A DNA stretch of 64,000 bases, from the NCBI RefSeq assembly GCF_010726085.1, contig NZ_AP022560.1, positions 2,604,001 to 2,668,000 on the forward strand, read 5' to 3'. The notes beneath the pieces are model-generated. The model was given only the letters and a program-made list of their open reading frames with translations. It searched no databases and had not been told where the DNA came from. The stretch comes from Mycolicibacterium moriokaense. GTDB lineage: Bacteria; Actinomycetota; Actinomycetes; Mycobacteriales; Mycobacteriaceae. The position numbers and the translations under genes were made by a program. How positions within the stretch are numbered: position 1 is the first letter of the stretch; every line of letters starts with the position of its first letter. Positions 25,142-36,873 of the stretch are shown in pieces.

Positions 25142-26100
25142 CGCGGATCCATACCTGCCGCGCGGTACGCGGCGTCGATGTACGCCATGTTCTCCACTGC
25201 GTCTGCGTTGTCGATCGGCAGCGGCGCGCCATCAAGCACGTGCCCGGCGAACGTCTCCAACTGATAGGTGTACGAGGGGCGGGTGCCGAGATGTTCGACG
25301 GTGGTGCCCGCGGGCGTGCGGACGGTGACGCGGTCGTCCTCGTGGGGCTTGATGAAGTTGTGCACGTGGACATCTCCCGTGGTGCCGACGATCTGGATTG
25401 TGAATGCGTAGTCGTCGGCGACCATCGAGTTGGTGCTGAGGCCCGTCGCGCCGTTCGGGAAGGTGAGTTCGACGTCGCACCACGCGTCGACGCCGGGGCG
25501 GTGCTCCTTCGCGTGCGCCCGCACGATCGACGGATGCCCGAGCCGCCGCATGATGTGTAGTCCGTAGCAGCCGAGGTCCATCAGCGCGCCGCCCCCCAAC
25601 TCGAGGGACCACCGCGGGTCGTCGGCGGCGGGTTCGGGCATGGCCATGTGCACCTCGACGCGGGTGATGTCGCCCAGAGTGCCGTCACCGGCCAGTTCCA
25701 GGGCGCGACGCGTCACCGGGTGGAACAGGTAATGAAAGCCTTCCATCACAGTCACACCGGCTGCATCGGCGGCCTCGGCGACGCGTATCGCCTCACTCTG
25801 GTTGCGGGCGAACGGTTTCTCGGTGAGCACCGGCTTGCCCGCCGCCACCGCCGCGAGATTCCACGGCGCGTGCAGCGCGTTGGCCAGCGGGTTGTAGACG
25901 ACATCGACCTCGGGATCGTCGATCACGTCCTGGTATGTAGCGGCGAAACGTTCGACGCCGTGTCGTTCGGTGAACGCCTGCGCGCGTTGCGGATCGCGAG
26001 CCGCCACGACCACCAGCCGGTGGCCCAATTCGTGTGCGGGAGCGACGATTGCCGACTCGGCGATACGGGAGGCCCCGAGCACGCCGATGCGCAGGCTCAT
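25138..26100 (-). CDS. Gfo/Idh/MocA-family oxidoreductase
   Basis: A 320-residue NAD(P)-dependent sugar or cyclitol dehydrogenase. The N-terminal Rossmann domain shows 'IGVLGASRIAESAI' and 'VLTEKPFARN' (EKP supplies the conserved Lys), and the second domain has 'GALMDLGCYGLHIMRRLG' with the conserved His. ATG 26100 is chosen because it overlaps the upstream gene's stop (ATGA). It is the last gene of a four-gene minus-strand operon with an isomerase, another MocA-type dehydrogenase and a dioxygenase. The pair of dehydrogenases plus isomerase resembles inositol or rare-sugar catabolism; the exact substrate is unknown. Confidence 0.85.
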   Translation of the reverse strand: MSLRIGVLGASRIAESAIVAPAHELGHRLVVVAARDPQRAQAFTERHGVERFAATYQDVIDDPEVDVVYNPLANALHAPWNLAAVAAGKPVLTEKPFARNQSEAIRVAEAADAAGVTVMEGFHYLFHPVTRRALELAGDGTLGDITRVEVHMAMPEPAADDPRWSLELGGGALMDLGCYGLHIMRRLGHPSIVRAHAKEHRPGVDAWCDVELTFPNGATGLSTNSMVADDYAFTIQIVGTTGDVHVHNFIKPHEDDRVTVRTPAGTTVEHLGTRPSYTYQLETFAGHVLDGAPLPIDNADAVENMAYIDAAYRAAGMDPR

Positions 26101-26978
26101 GCCGGCACGCGGCCGCACACGTCGTGGATGAACGCCACGCTGGTCCGCACGTCGCGCACCGGGCCCTCGTCGGTGGGCTCGCCGTCGAGGATGGTGTCCT
26201 GCTCCATGACGAACCAGCCGTCGAAACCGTTGCTGCGCAGCGCGGTAACGATACCCGCGATGTCGACATCGCCCTTGCCCAGCGGCGTGTACATGCCCTG
26301 CCGCACCGCCTCGGTGTAGGTGAGCTCGCCGCCCTGGACGCGCGCGGCGAGTGCCGCATCGACATCCTTGAGATGCGCGTGGGCGATCCGGTCCGGCACC
26401 TCACGGGTCAACGCGAGCGGATCCGTCCCGCCGATCAGCAGATGGCCGGTGTCCAGGCACAGCTTGATACGCGTGCCATACAGCACCCGGTCCACTTCCG
26501 CGCGGGTCTCGACCATGGTCCCGACGTGGGGATGCAGCACCGCGAGCACCCCGCGCTCGGCGGCCGCATCGGCGAGCCGGTCGAGATTGGCCAGCAGCGT
26601 GGCCCATTGGCCGTCGTTGAGCGTCGGCCGCGAGTCGTAACCGTCGGCGCCCGTCGCCGCCGCCAGCACGAGCACGTCGGCCCCACTGGCGATCAGCGCG
26701 TCGAGCGGAGCCGCGATGTCGGCGACCGGATCATGGTTCGTGTCGTGAAGCACCACGGGCACGAACATGCCGACGCAGCGCAGACCGTGCGATGCGAGCA
26801 GCGCGGTCAGCTCGCCGGGATCGGACGGCAGAAAGCCCTCGGGCCCCAGCTCGGTGGCGGACAGGCCCACGTCGTGCATCTCGGTGAGCACGCGATCGGC
26901 GTCGAGTTGATGACCCCAGCCGGGTACCTCGCACACTCCCCAGGAAATCGGTGCGCCTGCGATCTTCAGTGTCGTCAC
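26097..26978 (-). CDS. Xylose-isomerase-like TIM barrel (sugar phosphate isomerase/epimerase, IolE-like)
   Basis: A 293-residue AP-endonuclease-2/xylose-isomerase-fold protein. 'APISWGVCEVPGWG' at the N-terminus, 'VLAVLHPHVGTMVET', 'LCLDTGHLLIGG', 'AHAHLKDVD' and 'GWFVMEQDT' supply the metal-binding Glu, Asp and His residues of this barrel. Relatives include 2-keto-myo-inositol dehydratase (IolE) and hydroxypyruvate isomerase. I start at GTG 26978, which overlaps the preceding stop as GTGA and has a GGAGG site inside the end of the upstream gene. Located between two MocA-type dehydrogenases, it probably acts on a keto-sugar or keto-inositol. Confidence 0.82.
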   Translation of the reverse strand: MTTLKIAGAPISWGVCEVPGWGHQLDADRVLTEMHDVGLSATELGPEGFLPSDPGELTALLASHGLRCVGMFVPVVLHDTNHDPVADIAAPLDALIASGADVLVLAAATGADGYDSRPTLNDGQWATLLANLDRLADAAAERGVLAVLHPHVGTMVETRAEVDRVLYGTRIKLCLDTGHLLIGGTDPLALTREVPDRIAHAHLKDVDAALAARVQGGELTYTEAVRQGMYTPLGKGDVDIAGIVTALRSNGFDGWFVMEQDTILDGEPTDEGPVRDVRTSVAFIHDVCGRVPA

Positions 26979-27982
26979 CGTGACTTGACCTCCTTGATGC
27001 TCACCGGAACTCGGCGCTGCAGTGATTCGGTGGCGGCTTCGGCCAACCAGGCCACCTCGACCGCGTCGGCCACCGTGCATGCCGGGGCGGCCTCACCCTT
27101 GACCACGTCGACGAACGCGCTGAGCTCCGCGCGGAACGCCTCAGTGAAGCGGTCCATGAAGAAGTGGTGCGCCGGGCCGTGCGGAAAGTCGTTGTCGGGG
27201 TCGACGTTCCGCACGGGCACGCCCTGATCCCAGCCCGCCACGACGGTGTCGTGGAACCCGTGCACCTCGAGACGGCAGTCGTACCCGTGTGCGTTGTACC
27301 GCGCCGCGGACACCACCCCGAGCGTGCCTTCCTCGAAAGTGACGACGACGGCGGCGGTGTCGACGTCGCCGAACTCGGCGAATTTCGGGTCACCCTGAAC
27401 GCTGCCGGTGGCGTACACCTCGACGGCCTGCTGCCCGGTGATCCAGCGGAGCACGTCGAAATCGTGTACCGCACAGTCGCGGAAGATCCCGCCCGAACCC
27501 GCGATGTACTCCATCGGCGGGGGAGCCGGGTCCATGGTCGTGCTGCGCACGGTGTGCAGGGCGCCCAGTGAACCGTCGTCGACCGCACGTTTGGCGGCGG
27601 CGAACGCGGCGTCGAACCGCCGTTGGTAGCCCACCTGAACCGGCACGCCCGAACGTGCGATGACGTCGGCCACCCGTGCGCTCTCCGCCGCCGTGGAGGC
27701 GATCGGCTTCTCGCAGAACGTGGGCAGTCCGCGGGCGACCGCGGCAAGCGTCAGCTCCGCATGCGCAGGCGTCGCGGCCGAGACGACGACGCCGTCCACG
27801 CCGGACGCAAGCAGCGCGTCCACCGAATCAACCGGTTTCGCACCGTATTTGGCCGCGACGGCGGTGACGACCTCGGGCCGTTCGTCGGTGACGACCAGCC
27901 CGTCGATGCTCTCCAGCCCCGAAAGGGTGTCGGTGTGGAAGGCCCCGATGCGGCCCAATCCGATCACGCCGAGGGTGGTCAT
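26975..27982 (-). CDS. Gfo/Idh/MocA-family dehydrogenase, inositol-2-dehydrogenase-like
   Basis: A 335-residue dehydrogenase that looks closer to inositol 2-dehydrogenase (IolG) than its operon partner. Motifs are 'LGVIGLGRIGAFHTDTLSG' (cofactor), 'FCEKPIAST' (EKP lysine), 'VGYQRRFDAAF' and 'GIFRDCAVHDFDVLRW' (catalytic Asp/His pair). It would oxidise a cyclitol or sugar at one hydroxyl with NAD. Its ATG overlaps the PhyH-type gene's stop (ATGA) and its stop overlaps the isomerase start (GTGA), so the operon is tightly coupled. I do not assign iolG because iolB, iolC, iolD and a transporter are absent here. Confidence 0.85.
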   Translation of the reverse strand: MTTLGVIGLGRIGAFHTDTLSGLESIDGLVVTDERPEVVTAVAAKYGAKPVDSVDALLASGVDGVVVSAATPAHAELTLAAVARGLPTFCEKPIASTAAESARVADVIARSGVPVQVGYQRRFDAAFAAAKRAVDDGSLGALHTVRSTTMDPAPPPMEYIAGSGGIFRDCAVHDFDVLRWITGQQAVEVYATGSVQGDPKFAEFGDVDTAAVVVTFEEGTLGVVSAARYNAHGYDCRLEVHGFHDTVVAGWDQGVPVRNVDPDNDFPHGPAHHFFMDRFTEAFRAELSAFVDVVKGEAAPACTVADAVEVAWLAEAATESLQRRVPVSIKEVKSR

Positions 27983-29142
27983 GGCAGTCTCCGTTCTTCA
28001 TGGGCGCGTAGGACGACGTCGAGTTCGTCTGCGCTGAGGTCGTCGGCGAGCGCCGCCAGCACCGTGTCGACCTGGCTGGGCGGGGCCAGGCTGCCGATGG
28101 GCTGATCGCTGTCGAGGTTGGTGGGGAAGGCGTAGCCCTCCGCGGTGGCGACCACCGCGTTATAGAGGTCTCGCCACGGGCGGCCCGCGGCCTTCATCGC
28201 GAGCAGCGACGGATAGATCGCGCGGACCATCGCCGTGCGGTCCAGTGTCTCCATCGCCCGGCCGAACGGTGAGGAGATCTGCAGCAGGTTCGCGATCCGG
28301 CGGATGTCACTCGAAACATTCGATCCCGCACCGTGATACAGCGCCGGGTTGAAGAACACCGCATCGCCCTTCTGCAGCGGCAGCTGAACGTGATGGTCGG
28401 CGAAGAAGCTGACGAACTCTGGCCGATTGAAGGCGACGTATCCGCCGGCGAACCGCTGTGAATACGGCAGCAGCATCGTCGGGCCGCTCTGCACCGGCAT
28501 ATCACAGTGCGCGACGGCGCCCTGCAGCGTCAGCACCGGTGACGTGCGGTGCAGATGTGCCGGGTACTGCGCGAGGTGCTCGTCGGGGACGAAGCCGAGG
28601 TGATAGTCGCGATGCGGAACCTGCTGTGTGCCACCGGGATTGACGACGTTGACCTGCGAGGTGACCTGATAGCGCGGGCCCAGCCAGGCCTGGCAGACGA
28701 TTGCGAGGGTGTCGTTGGCGTAGTACTCGGCGAACACGTCGGGTGCGTGCAGCGCGAGCTTCTGCGCGGCGTTCCAGATCCGGTCGTTGGCGCCGGGCGT
28801 GCCGAAGTGGTCGCCCGCGGCGGCGCCGGTGTCGCGCTGGGCTTCGATGATCGAGAAGAAGGCGTCGTTGGCTCGGTCGACGACGCCGGGGGAGAAGGCG
28901 TTCTCGAACACCACCACGCCGGGGCCGTCGGCGAGCGCGCGGATCAGCTCGGCCTGCACCTCGCGCCGGTCGGCGCCCGCCACCGCTTCTGCGGAGTACA
29001 CCGGCACGTCGCTTCGCACATCGCCGGCGTTCGGGTAGTCGGCGCGATCCGTGTCGCGAAGCACCTGGGCGCGAAAGTCGTCGAGCCGGCAGTCGGACTC
29101 GTCGATCCACGGTGCGTGAGTCGTCGTCACCGGTGCGGCCAT
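27979..29142 (-). CDS. Phytanoyl-CoA dioxygenase (PhyH)-family Fe(II)/2-oxoglutarate oxygenase
   Basis: A 387-residue protein of the PhyH family, started at ATG 29142 (MAAPVTTT). The facial triad is visible as His177-x-Asp179 in 'VPHRDYH' and His270 in 'ALYHGAGSN', and Arg281/282 is suitably placed to bind 2-oxoglutarate. PhyH-type enzymes hydroxylate lipids, amino acids, compatible solutes and natural products. It is the promoter-proximal gene of the sugar/cyclitol operon, an unusual partner, and may hydroxylate or demethylate the substrate before dehydrogenation. Divergent from a LacI regulator across 159 bases. Confidence 0.82.
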   Translation of the reverse strand: MAAPVTTTHAPWIDESDCRLDDFRAQVLRDTDRADYPNAGDVRSDVPVYSAEAVAGADRREVQAELIRALADGPGVVVFENAFSPGVVDRANDAFFSIIEAQRDTGAAAGDHFGTPGANDRIWNAAQKLALHAPDVFAEYYANDTLAIVCQAWLGPRYQVTSQVNVVNPGGTQQVPHRDYHLGFVPDEHLAQYPAHLHRTSPVLTLQGAVAHCDMPVQSGPTMLLPYSQRFAGGYVAFNRPEFVSFFADHHVQLPLQKGDAVFFNPALYHGAGSNVSSDIRRIANLLQISSPFGRAMETLDRTAMVRAIYPSLLAMKAAGRPWRDLYNAVVATAEGYAFPTNLDSDQPIGSLAPPSQVDTVLAALADDLSADELDVVLRAHEERRLP

Positions 29143-29214
29143 GCCAGCTAGTCTTGCTGTGATACTGACCGCAATCAACGCCAAAAACCCATCAAAAACA
29201 CCTCAAGAATGTCG

Positions 29215-29274
29215 GCGAGCAGACGCAAACTGCCCCGTTCCGCGGCGTGTCGCGGGACCTTCACGTCTGCTCGC
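29215..29274. repeat. 60-base hairpin element, copy 1
   Basis: GCGAGCAGACG and CGTCTGCTCGC form perfect 11-base arms around a 38-base centre. A related 60-base element lies at 42054-42113: 21 of the first 24 bases and the last 11 bases agree. Copy 1 is in the divergent promoter region between the PhyH-type and LacI-type genes, so it is not simply a terminator. It could instead be an operator or a dispersed structural repeat. Confidence 0.65.
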
Positions 29275-29301
29275 GGGAATCGGGAATGAAGGACCGAGCC
29301 G

Positions 29302-30306
29302 ATGGCGCATCGCTACAAGATCCGCGAGATCGCTCAGCAGAGCGGGCTCAGCGAAGCGACGGTCGACCGCGTCCTGAACAAGCGTGCCGGCGTGCGGGAG
29401 AACACCAGGGCCGAGGTCGAGCAGGCGATCGCTGACCTCGACAAACAGCGGGCCCAGCTGCGCCTCAACGGCCGTCGCTACCTCATCGACGTCATCATGC
29501 AGACGCCTACGCGGTTCTCGGACGCGTTCCGGGCCGCCGTCGAGGCCGAACTGCCCGCGTTCGCGCCTGCCATGCTGCGGGCCCGCTTCCGCCTATGGGA
29601 GTCGGGCACGACCGAGCAGATGGTCGAGGCGTTGGGCCGCGTTCGCGGCAGCCACGGAGTGATCCTCAAGGCGCAGGACGACCCCGCCGTGGCCGAGGCC
29701 GTGGACCGCCTGGTCGAAAGCGGTGTGCCAGTGGTGACATACACGACCGACATCCCCGCCAGCGCGCGCTGCGCCTACGTCGGCATCGACAACCACGGCG
29801 CGGGGGTGACGGCGGCCTACCTGATGCGCGAGTGGCTCGGCCAGGCGCCCTCGGACATCCTCATCACCTTGAGCCGCGCGGTGTTCCGCGGCGAGGGGGA
29901 GCGTGAGGTGGGCTTCCGGTCGGCGATGCGCGGTACGGGCCGAACGATCGTCGAAGTCACCGACAGCGACGGCATCGACGCGACCAATGAGCGGTTGGTG
30001 CTCGAGGCGCTCGAGCGGCATCCGCATGTCGAGGCCGTCTATTCGGTGGGCGGGGGCAACACCGCGACCATTGCGGCCTTCGAGCGGCTGGGGCGCCCCT
30101 GCCGGGTTTTCGTCGCCCACGACCTGGACGCCGACAACAGAAAGCTGCTGCGTGACGGCCGTATCTCGGTGGTCCTGCATAACGATCTACGTGCCGATGC
30201 ACGTCTGGCGATGCGGCTGATCCTCCAGCAGCAGGGTGCGTTGCCGGCCGAGGCGGCGCGGCCCGTGCCCATCCAAGTCATCACTCCGTACAACCTGCCG
30301 CCGTGA
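29302..30306 (+). CDS. LacI-family transcriptional regulator
   Basis: A 334-residue LacI/GalR protein. The DNA-binding headpiece is at residues 5-30 ('IREIAQQSGLSEATVDRVLN', the variant with VDRVL in place of VSRVL), followed by a periplasmic-binding-protein-like sugar sensor domain ('YVGIDNHGAGVTAAYLM', 'VFVAHDLDADNRKLL'). It is divergent from the PhyH/dehydrogenase/isomerase operon and most likely represses it until a sugar or cyclitol inducer binds. The hairpin at 29215-29274 lies between the two start codons and is a possible target. Confidence 0.88.
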   Translation: MAHRYKIREIAQQSGLSEATVDRVLNKRAGVRENTRAEVEQAIADLDKQRAQLRLNGRRYLIDVIMQTPTRFSDAFRAAVEAELPAFAPAMLRARFRLWESGTTEQMVEALGRVRGSHGVILKAQDDPAVAEAVDRLVESGVPVVTYTTDIPASARCAYVGIDNHGAGVTAAYLMREWLGQAPSDILITLSRAVFRGEGEREVGFRSAMRGTGRTIVEVTDSDGIDATNERLVLEALERHPHVEAVYSVGGGNTATIAAFERLGRPCRVFVAHDLDADNRKLLRDGRISVVLHNDLRADARLAMRLILQQQGALPAEAARPVPIQVITPYNLPP

Positions 30307-30619
30307 GGCGACGACGAGTGCTTGCACGGGGCTACTGATCGGTAGCAATTTCCTTATTAATGGCACCGAGTGCCACGTGACGCAAAACACAATTCTGTCT
30401 CGTGGGGCGGGCCGACACTGGCGCTGAGCAGCGGATTCAATAAGTGGACACCTGCGCGCAATCAGCGAGTCGTGCGAAGGCCTGCCTAAGAGAAGTGCAA
30501 TAATCGGTACCGCCAGTGACATCAAATTTCAGTGGACGTCCAACGACGGCGCGTCGCCACGACCGCGACTCGGAAAGACGTTCGCCCGGATAGCTCGGAC
30601 AGAACGGAAGGCGGTCGCA
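30307..30619. other. Intergenic region before korA, no gene seen
   Basis: This 313-base stretch between the LacI-type gene and korA contains no ORF with recognisable protein features. The only structure I see is a short inverted repeat (CTAC-6-GTAG, about 30331-30344). It presumably carries the korAB promoter, but no confident -10/-35 pair is visible. Confidence 0.5.
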
Positions 30620-32569
30620 GTGGGGGCCAACGGCAACGGGGTCAGCCCGGGCACTAGGCAGAAGCTCGAGAAGGTCGTCATCCGATTCGCCGGCGACTCC
30701 GGCGACGGTATGCAGCTCACCGGTGACCGGTTCACCTCTGAGGCCGCATTGTTCGGCAATGACCTTGCGACACAACCGAATTACCCTGCCGAGATCCGCG
30801 CGCCACAGGGCACGCTGCCCGGTGTGTCGTCGTTCCAGATTCAGATCGCCGACTACGACATCCTGACCGCCGGCGACCGTCCCGACGTACTCGTCGCGAT
30901 GAACCCGGCCGCCCTGATGGCCAACGTGTCCGACCTGCCTCGTGGCGGGCTGATCATCGCCAACTCCGACGAGTTCACGAAGCGGAACCTCGCGAAGGTC
31001 GGCTACGAAGGCAACCCGCTGGAGAACGACGAGCTGAGCGACTACGTCGTGCAGGCCGTTCCGATGACCACCCTCACCCTCGGCGCGGTCGAGGAGATCG
31101 GCGCGTCCAAGAAGGACGGTCAGCGCGCCAAGAACATGTTCGCCCTCGGCCTGCTGTCCTGGATGTACGGGCGCGAGCTCGAGCACAGCGAGGCGTTCAT
31201 CCGCGAGAAGTTCGCCCGCAAGCCCGATGTCGCCGAGGCCAACGTGCTGGCGCTCAAGGCCGGCTGGAACTACGGCGAGACCACCGAGGCCTTCGCGGGC
31301 ATCGTCTACGAGGTCGCGCCCGCCAAGCTCAAGAGCGGTGAGTACCGCCAGATCTCGGGTAACACCGCACTGGCGTACGGCATCGTCACCGCGGGCCACC
31401 TGAGTGATCTGCAGGTGGTGCTGGGCACTTACCCGATCACCCCGGCCTCGGACATCCTGCACGAGCTGTCCAAGCACAAGAACTTCAACGTGCTGACCTT
31501 CCAGGCCGAGGACGAGATCGCCGGTATCGGCGCCGCGATCGGTGCGTCGTACGGCGGCGCGCTCGGCGTCACCAGCACCTCCGGGCCCGGCATCTCGCTG
31601 AAGTCGGAGGCGATCGGCCTCGCGGTGATGACCGAGCTTCCGCTCATCGTCATCGACGTGCAGCGCGGCGGACCGTCGACCGGCTTGCCGACCAAGACCG
31701 AACAGGCCGACCTGTTGCAGGTGCTGTTCGGGCGCAACGGCGAGTCCCCGGTGGCGGTGTTGGCGCCGCGGTCGCCGTCGGACTGCTTCGACATCGCGGT
31801 CGAGGCCGCACGTATCGCCGTCAGCTACCACACGCCCGTGGTGATCCTCTCCGATGGCGCGATCGCGAACGGCTCTGAGCCGTGGCAGATTCCGGATGTC
31901 ACCACCTACGAGAAGATCGAGCACACCTTCGCCAAGCCGGGTGAGCCGTTCCAGCCGTACGCGCGCGATCCCGAGACGCTGGCCCGTCAGTTCGCCATCC
32001 CCGGCACCCCGGGACTCGAGCACCGCATCGGCGGACTGGAGGCGGCCAACGGTTCGGGCAACATCTCGTACGAACCGAAGAACCACGACCTGATGGTGCG
32101 GTTGCGCCAGGCCAAGGTCGACGGCATCAAGGTGCCGGACCTCGAGGTCGACGACCCGTCCGGCGACGCGGAGCTGCTCATGATCGGCTGGGGCAGCAGC
32201 TACGGCCCCATCGGCGAGGCGTGCCGTCGCGCGCGCCGCAAGGGCATCAAGGTGGCCCAGGCGCACCTGCGAAACCTCAATCCCTTCCCCGCCAACCTCG
32301 GCGAGGTGCTGCGGCGCTACCCCAAGGTGGTGCTGCCGGAGATGAACCTCGGCCAGTTGGCACTGCTGCTGCGCGGCAAGTACCTCGTCGACGTCCAGTC
32401 GGTGACCAAGGTCGAGGGCATGGCGTTCCTGGCCGACGAGGTCGAGGGGATCATCGACGCTGCGCTCGACGGAACGCTGAGTGACAAGGAAACTGACAAG
32501 GCCAAGTTCGCCCGGTTGGCGGCAGCCACCATCGAAACCGAAGCGACTGGTGTGGGAGCAATCGCATGA
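30620..32569 (+). CDS. korA: 2-oxoglutarate:ferredoxin oxidoreductase, alpha (gamma-alpha fused) subunit KorA
   Basis: A 649-residue 2-oxoacid:acceptor oxidoreductase subunit starting at GTG 30620. Residues about 18-205 are the gamma domain ('VIRFAGDSGDGMQLTGDRFT'). The rest is the alpha/pyrimidine-binding part, with 'GTYPITPASDILHELS' and 'AEDEIAGIGAAIGASYGGAL'. With KorB it forms the CoA-dependent KOR that converts 2-oxoglutarate to succinyl-CoA, an oxygen-tolerant alternative to the 2-oxoglutarate dehydrogenase complex known in M. tuberculosis (Rv2455c). Its stop overlaps korB (ATGA). Confidence 0.93.
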   Translation: MGANGNGVSPGTRQKLEKVVIRFAGDSGDGMQLTGDRFTSEAALFGNDLATQPNYPAEIRAPQGTLPGVSSFQIQIADYDILTAGDRPDVLVAMNPAALMANVSDLPRGGLIIANSDEFTKRNLAKVGYEGNPLENDELSDYVVQAVPMTTLTLGAVEEIGASKKDGQRAKNMFALGLLSWMYGRELEHSEAFIREKFARKPDVAEANVLALKAGWNYGETTEAFAGIVYEVAPAKLKSGEYRQISGNTALAYGIVTAGHLSDLQVVLGTYPITPASDILHELSKHKNFNVLTFQAEDEIAGIGAAIGASYGGALGVTSTSGPGISLKSEAIGLAVMTELPLIVIDVQRGGPSTGLPTKTEQADLLQVLFGRNGESPVAVLAPRSPSDCFDIAVEAARIAVSYHTPVVILSDGAIANGSEPWQIPDVTTYEKIEHTFAKPGEPFQPYARDPETLARQFAIPGTPGLEHRIGGLEAANGSGNISYEPKNHDLMVRLRQAKVDGIKVPDLEVDDPSGDAELLMIGWGSSYGPIGEACRRARRKGIKVAQAHLRNLNPFPANLGEVLRRYPKVVLPEMNLGQLALLLRGKYLVDVQSVTKVEGMAFLADEVEGIIDAALDGTLSDKETDKAKFARLAAATIETEATGVGAIA

Positions 32570-33636
32570 CTGACCTGATTGGTGTGGATCTCGGGCTGAC
32601 GTCCGGGACCGGCCTGGTTCCGACGACGGACGAGCCGCAGAAGTCGAAGGACTTCACCAGCGACCAGGAAGTCCGTTGGTGCCCGGGCTGCGGTGACTAC
32701 GTCATCCTCAACACCATTCGCAACTTCCTGCCCGAACTCGGCCTGCGTCGCGAGAACATCGCGTTCGTCAGCGGCATCGGCTGCTCGAGCCGGTTCCCGT
32801 ACTACCTGCAGACCTACGGCTTCCACTCGATCCACGGCCGCGCGCCGACGATCGCGACCGGGTTGGCGCTGGCCCGTCCGGACCTGTCGGTGTGGGTCGT
32901 CACCGGTGACGGCGACGCGCTGTCAATCGGCGGCAACCACCTGATTCACGCGCTGCGGCGCAACGTCAACCTGACGATCCTGCTGTTCAACAACCGGATC
33001 TACGGCCTGACGAAGGGGCAGTACTCGCCGACGTCGGAGACCGGCAAGATCACGAAGTCCACGCCGATGGGCTCGCTGGACTACCCGTTCAACCCCGTGT
33101 CGCTGGCGCTGGGTGCGGAGGCCACGTTCGTCGGTCGCGCGCTGGACTCCGACCGCAAGGGCCTGAGCGAGGTGCTTCGCGGCGCAGCCCAGCATCGCGG
33201 TGCCGCGCTCGTCGAGATCATGCAGGACTGCCCGATCTTCAACGACGGTTCCTTCGACGCGCTGCGCAAGGAAGGCGCCGAGGAGCGCCTCATCAACCTG
33301 ACCCACGGCGAGCCGATCACCTTCGGCGCCGACGGCGAGTACTGCGTCGTGAAGTCGGGCTATGGCCTCGAGGTCGCCAAGACCGCGGACGTGTCGGCTG
33401 ACGAGATCGTGGTCCATGACGCACAGCTCGAGGACCCGGCGTACGCATTCGCGCTGTCGCGGCTGTCCGAGCAGAACCTCGATCACATGGTGATGGGCAT
33501 CTTCCGTCAGGTCAGCAAGCCGACCTACGACGACGCCGCCCGGCAGCAGATCGCCTCGGCGCGGGACGCCAAGCCGCACGACACGGCTGCATTGCAGTCG
33601 CTGTTGCGGGGCAAAGACACCTGGACCGTCGACTAA
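32566..33636 (+). CDS. korB: 2-oxoglutarate:ferredoxin oxidoreductase, beta subunit KorB
   Basis: A 356-residue thiamine-diphosphate-binding subunit. '[10 protein letters not shown]' (about 37-46) and the TPP/Mg motif '[13 protein letters not shown]' with '[14 protein letters not shown]' are the hallmarks of KorB. It binds thiamine diphosphate and passes electrons on to ferredoxin. Coupled to korA by a 4-base overlap; order and lengths match Rv2455c-Rv2454c. It is followed 10 bases later by mobA, again as in M. tuberculosis. Confidence 0.93.
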   Translation: MTDLIGVDLGLTSGTGLVPTTDEPQKSKDFTSDQEVRWCPGCGDYVILNTIRNFLPELGLRRENIAFVSGIGCSSRFPYYLQTYGFHSIHGRAPTIATGLALARPDLSVWVVTGDGDALSIGGNHLIHALRRNVNLTILLFNNRIYGLTKGQYSPTSETGKITKSTPMGSLDYPFNPVSLALGAEATFVGRALDSDRKGLSEVLRGAAQHRGAALVEIMQDCPIFNDGSFDALRKEGAEERLINLTHGEPITFGADGEYCVVKSGYGLEVAKTADVSADEIVVHDAQLEDPAYAFALSRLSEQNLDHMVMGIFRQVSKPTYDDAARQQIASARDAKPHDTAALQSLLRGKDTWTVD

Positions 33637-33646
33637 TCTCACTGAC

Positions 33647-34237
33647 GTGACGTCCCTGGTTCCGGTAGCTGCGATCATTCTGGCCGGCGGGGCTTCCCGC
33701 CGGATGGGCCGCGATAAGGCCACTGCCGTCTTCGAAGGCAAGACGCTCGTCGAGCGGACGGTGTCCGCCGTCAGCCCTCGATGTGCGCCCGTCTTCGTCG
33801 TCGCCGCGCCAGGTCAGCCGCTGCCGAGTCTCGAGGCGGAGATCCTGCGCGACGAGGTTCGCGGGGTCGGTCCGTTGTTGGCCACCGGCCGCGGGTTGCG
33901 GGCGGCCGCGGAGGCCGGGCGGGAGTACGCGTTCGTGTGCGCCGTCGACATGCCGTTCCTGTCCGCCGATCTGATCGACGAGCTCATCGGGCCGGCGGTG
34001 CGCCTCGGCGCCGACGTGGTGCTGCCGTGGGATGGCCGCACCCACTACCTGACCGGGATCTACCGCACCGACCTGCACGAACGGGTGTCGGCGCTCGTTG
34101 ACGCGGGGGAGCGCAGCATGCGGGCGCTCGCGGACACCGTCGATACGCAACGGGTCGTCATGCCGGAGCAGCGGGCGCTGACCAACGTCAACACCATCGC
34201 GGAGCTGCGGGACGCGGCGTCCCGGCGAATTGCGTAG
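33647..34237 (+). CDS. mobA: Molybdenum cofactor guanylyltransferase MobA
   Basis: A 196-residue nucleotidyltransferase from GTG 33647. '[16 protein letters not shown]' (about 10-25) is the GTP-binding signature with the catalytic Arg and Lys, and '[13 protein letters not shown]' supplies the metal-binding Asp. It attaches GMP to molybdopterin to form the bis-MGD cofactor of DMSO-reductase-family enzymes such as the molybdopterin oxidoreductase at 55463-57793. It follows korB as Rv2453c follows Rv2454c. The stop codon lies inside a small AT-rich inverted repeat (34225-34246, GCGAATT/AATTCGC). Confidence 0.92.
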   Translation: MTSLVPVAAIILAGGASRRMGRDKATAVFEGKTLVERTVSAVSPRCAPVFVVAAPGQPLPSLEAEILRDEVRGVGPLLATGRGLRAAAEAGREYAFVCAVDMPFLSADLIDELIGPAVRLGADVVLPWDGRTHYLTGIYRTDLHERVSALVDAGERSMRALADTVDTQRVVMPEQRALTNVNTIAELRDAASRRIA

Positions 34238-35587
<1,350 letters not shown>

Positions 35588-35606
35588 TCACGACTAGGAC
35601 CCCTTC

Positions 35607-35643
35607 GAGGCGGTGTCCAGGCGAAATACCTGGACACCGCCTC
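35607..35643 (+). terminator. Strong intrinsic terminator after the first rpf gene
   Basis: A perfect 15-base-pair stem (GAGGCGGTGTCCAGG with its complement) with a 7-base loop is followed by TTCTTTCT. It lies 19 bases after the stop codon of the upstream rpf gene. It is one of the clearest factor-independent terminators in the window and should separate transcription of the two rpf genes. Confidence 0.88.
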
Positions 35644-35738
35644 TTCTTTCTCAGAAGCCTCTTACACCAGATAAGTAACGAATAAAACTTTTGACGCTCT
35701 GGTAACACGCGACTTCTCCCGCCCGAAACACCGGATAG

Positions 35739-36869
<1,131 letters not shown>

Positions 36870-36873
<4 letters not shown>

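Noticed and set aside
26975..27982. Naming the operon as the myo-inositol (iol) operon
   Set aside because: IolG-like and IolE-like genes are present, but iolB, iolC, iolD, iolA and a transporter are missing and a PhyH-type oxygenase is included, so the pathway name would be a guess.
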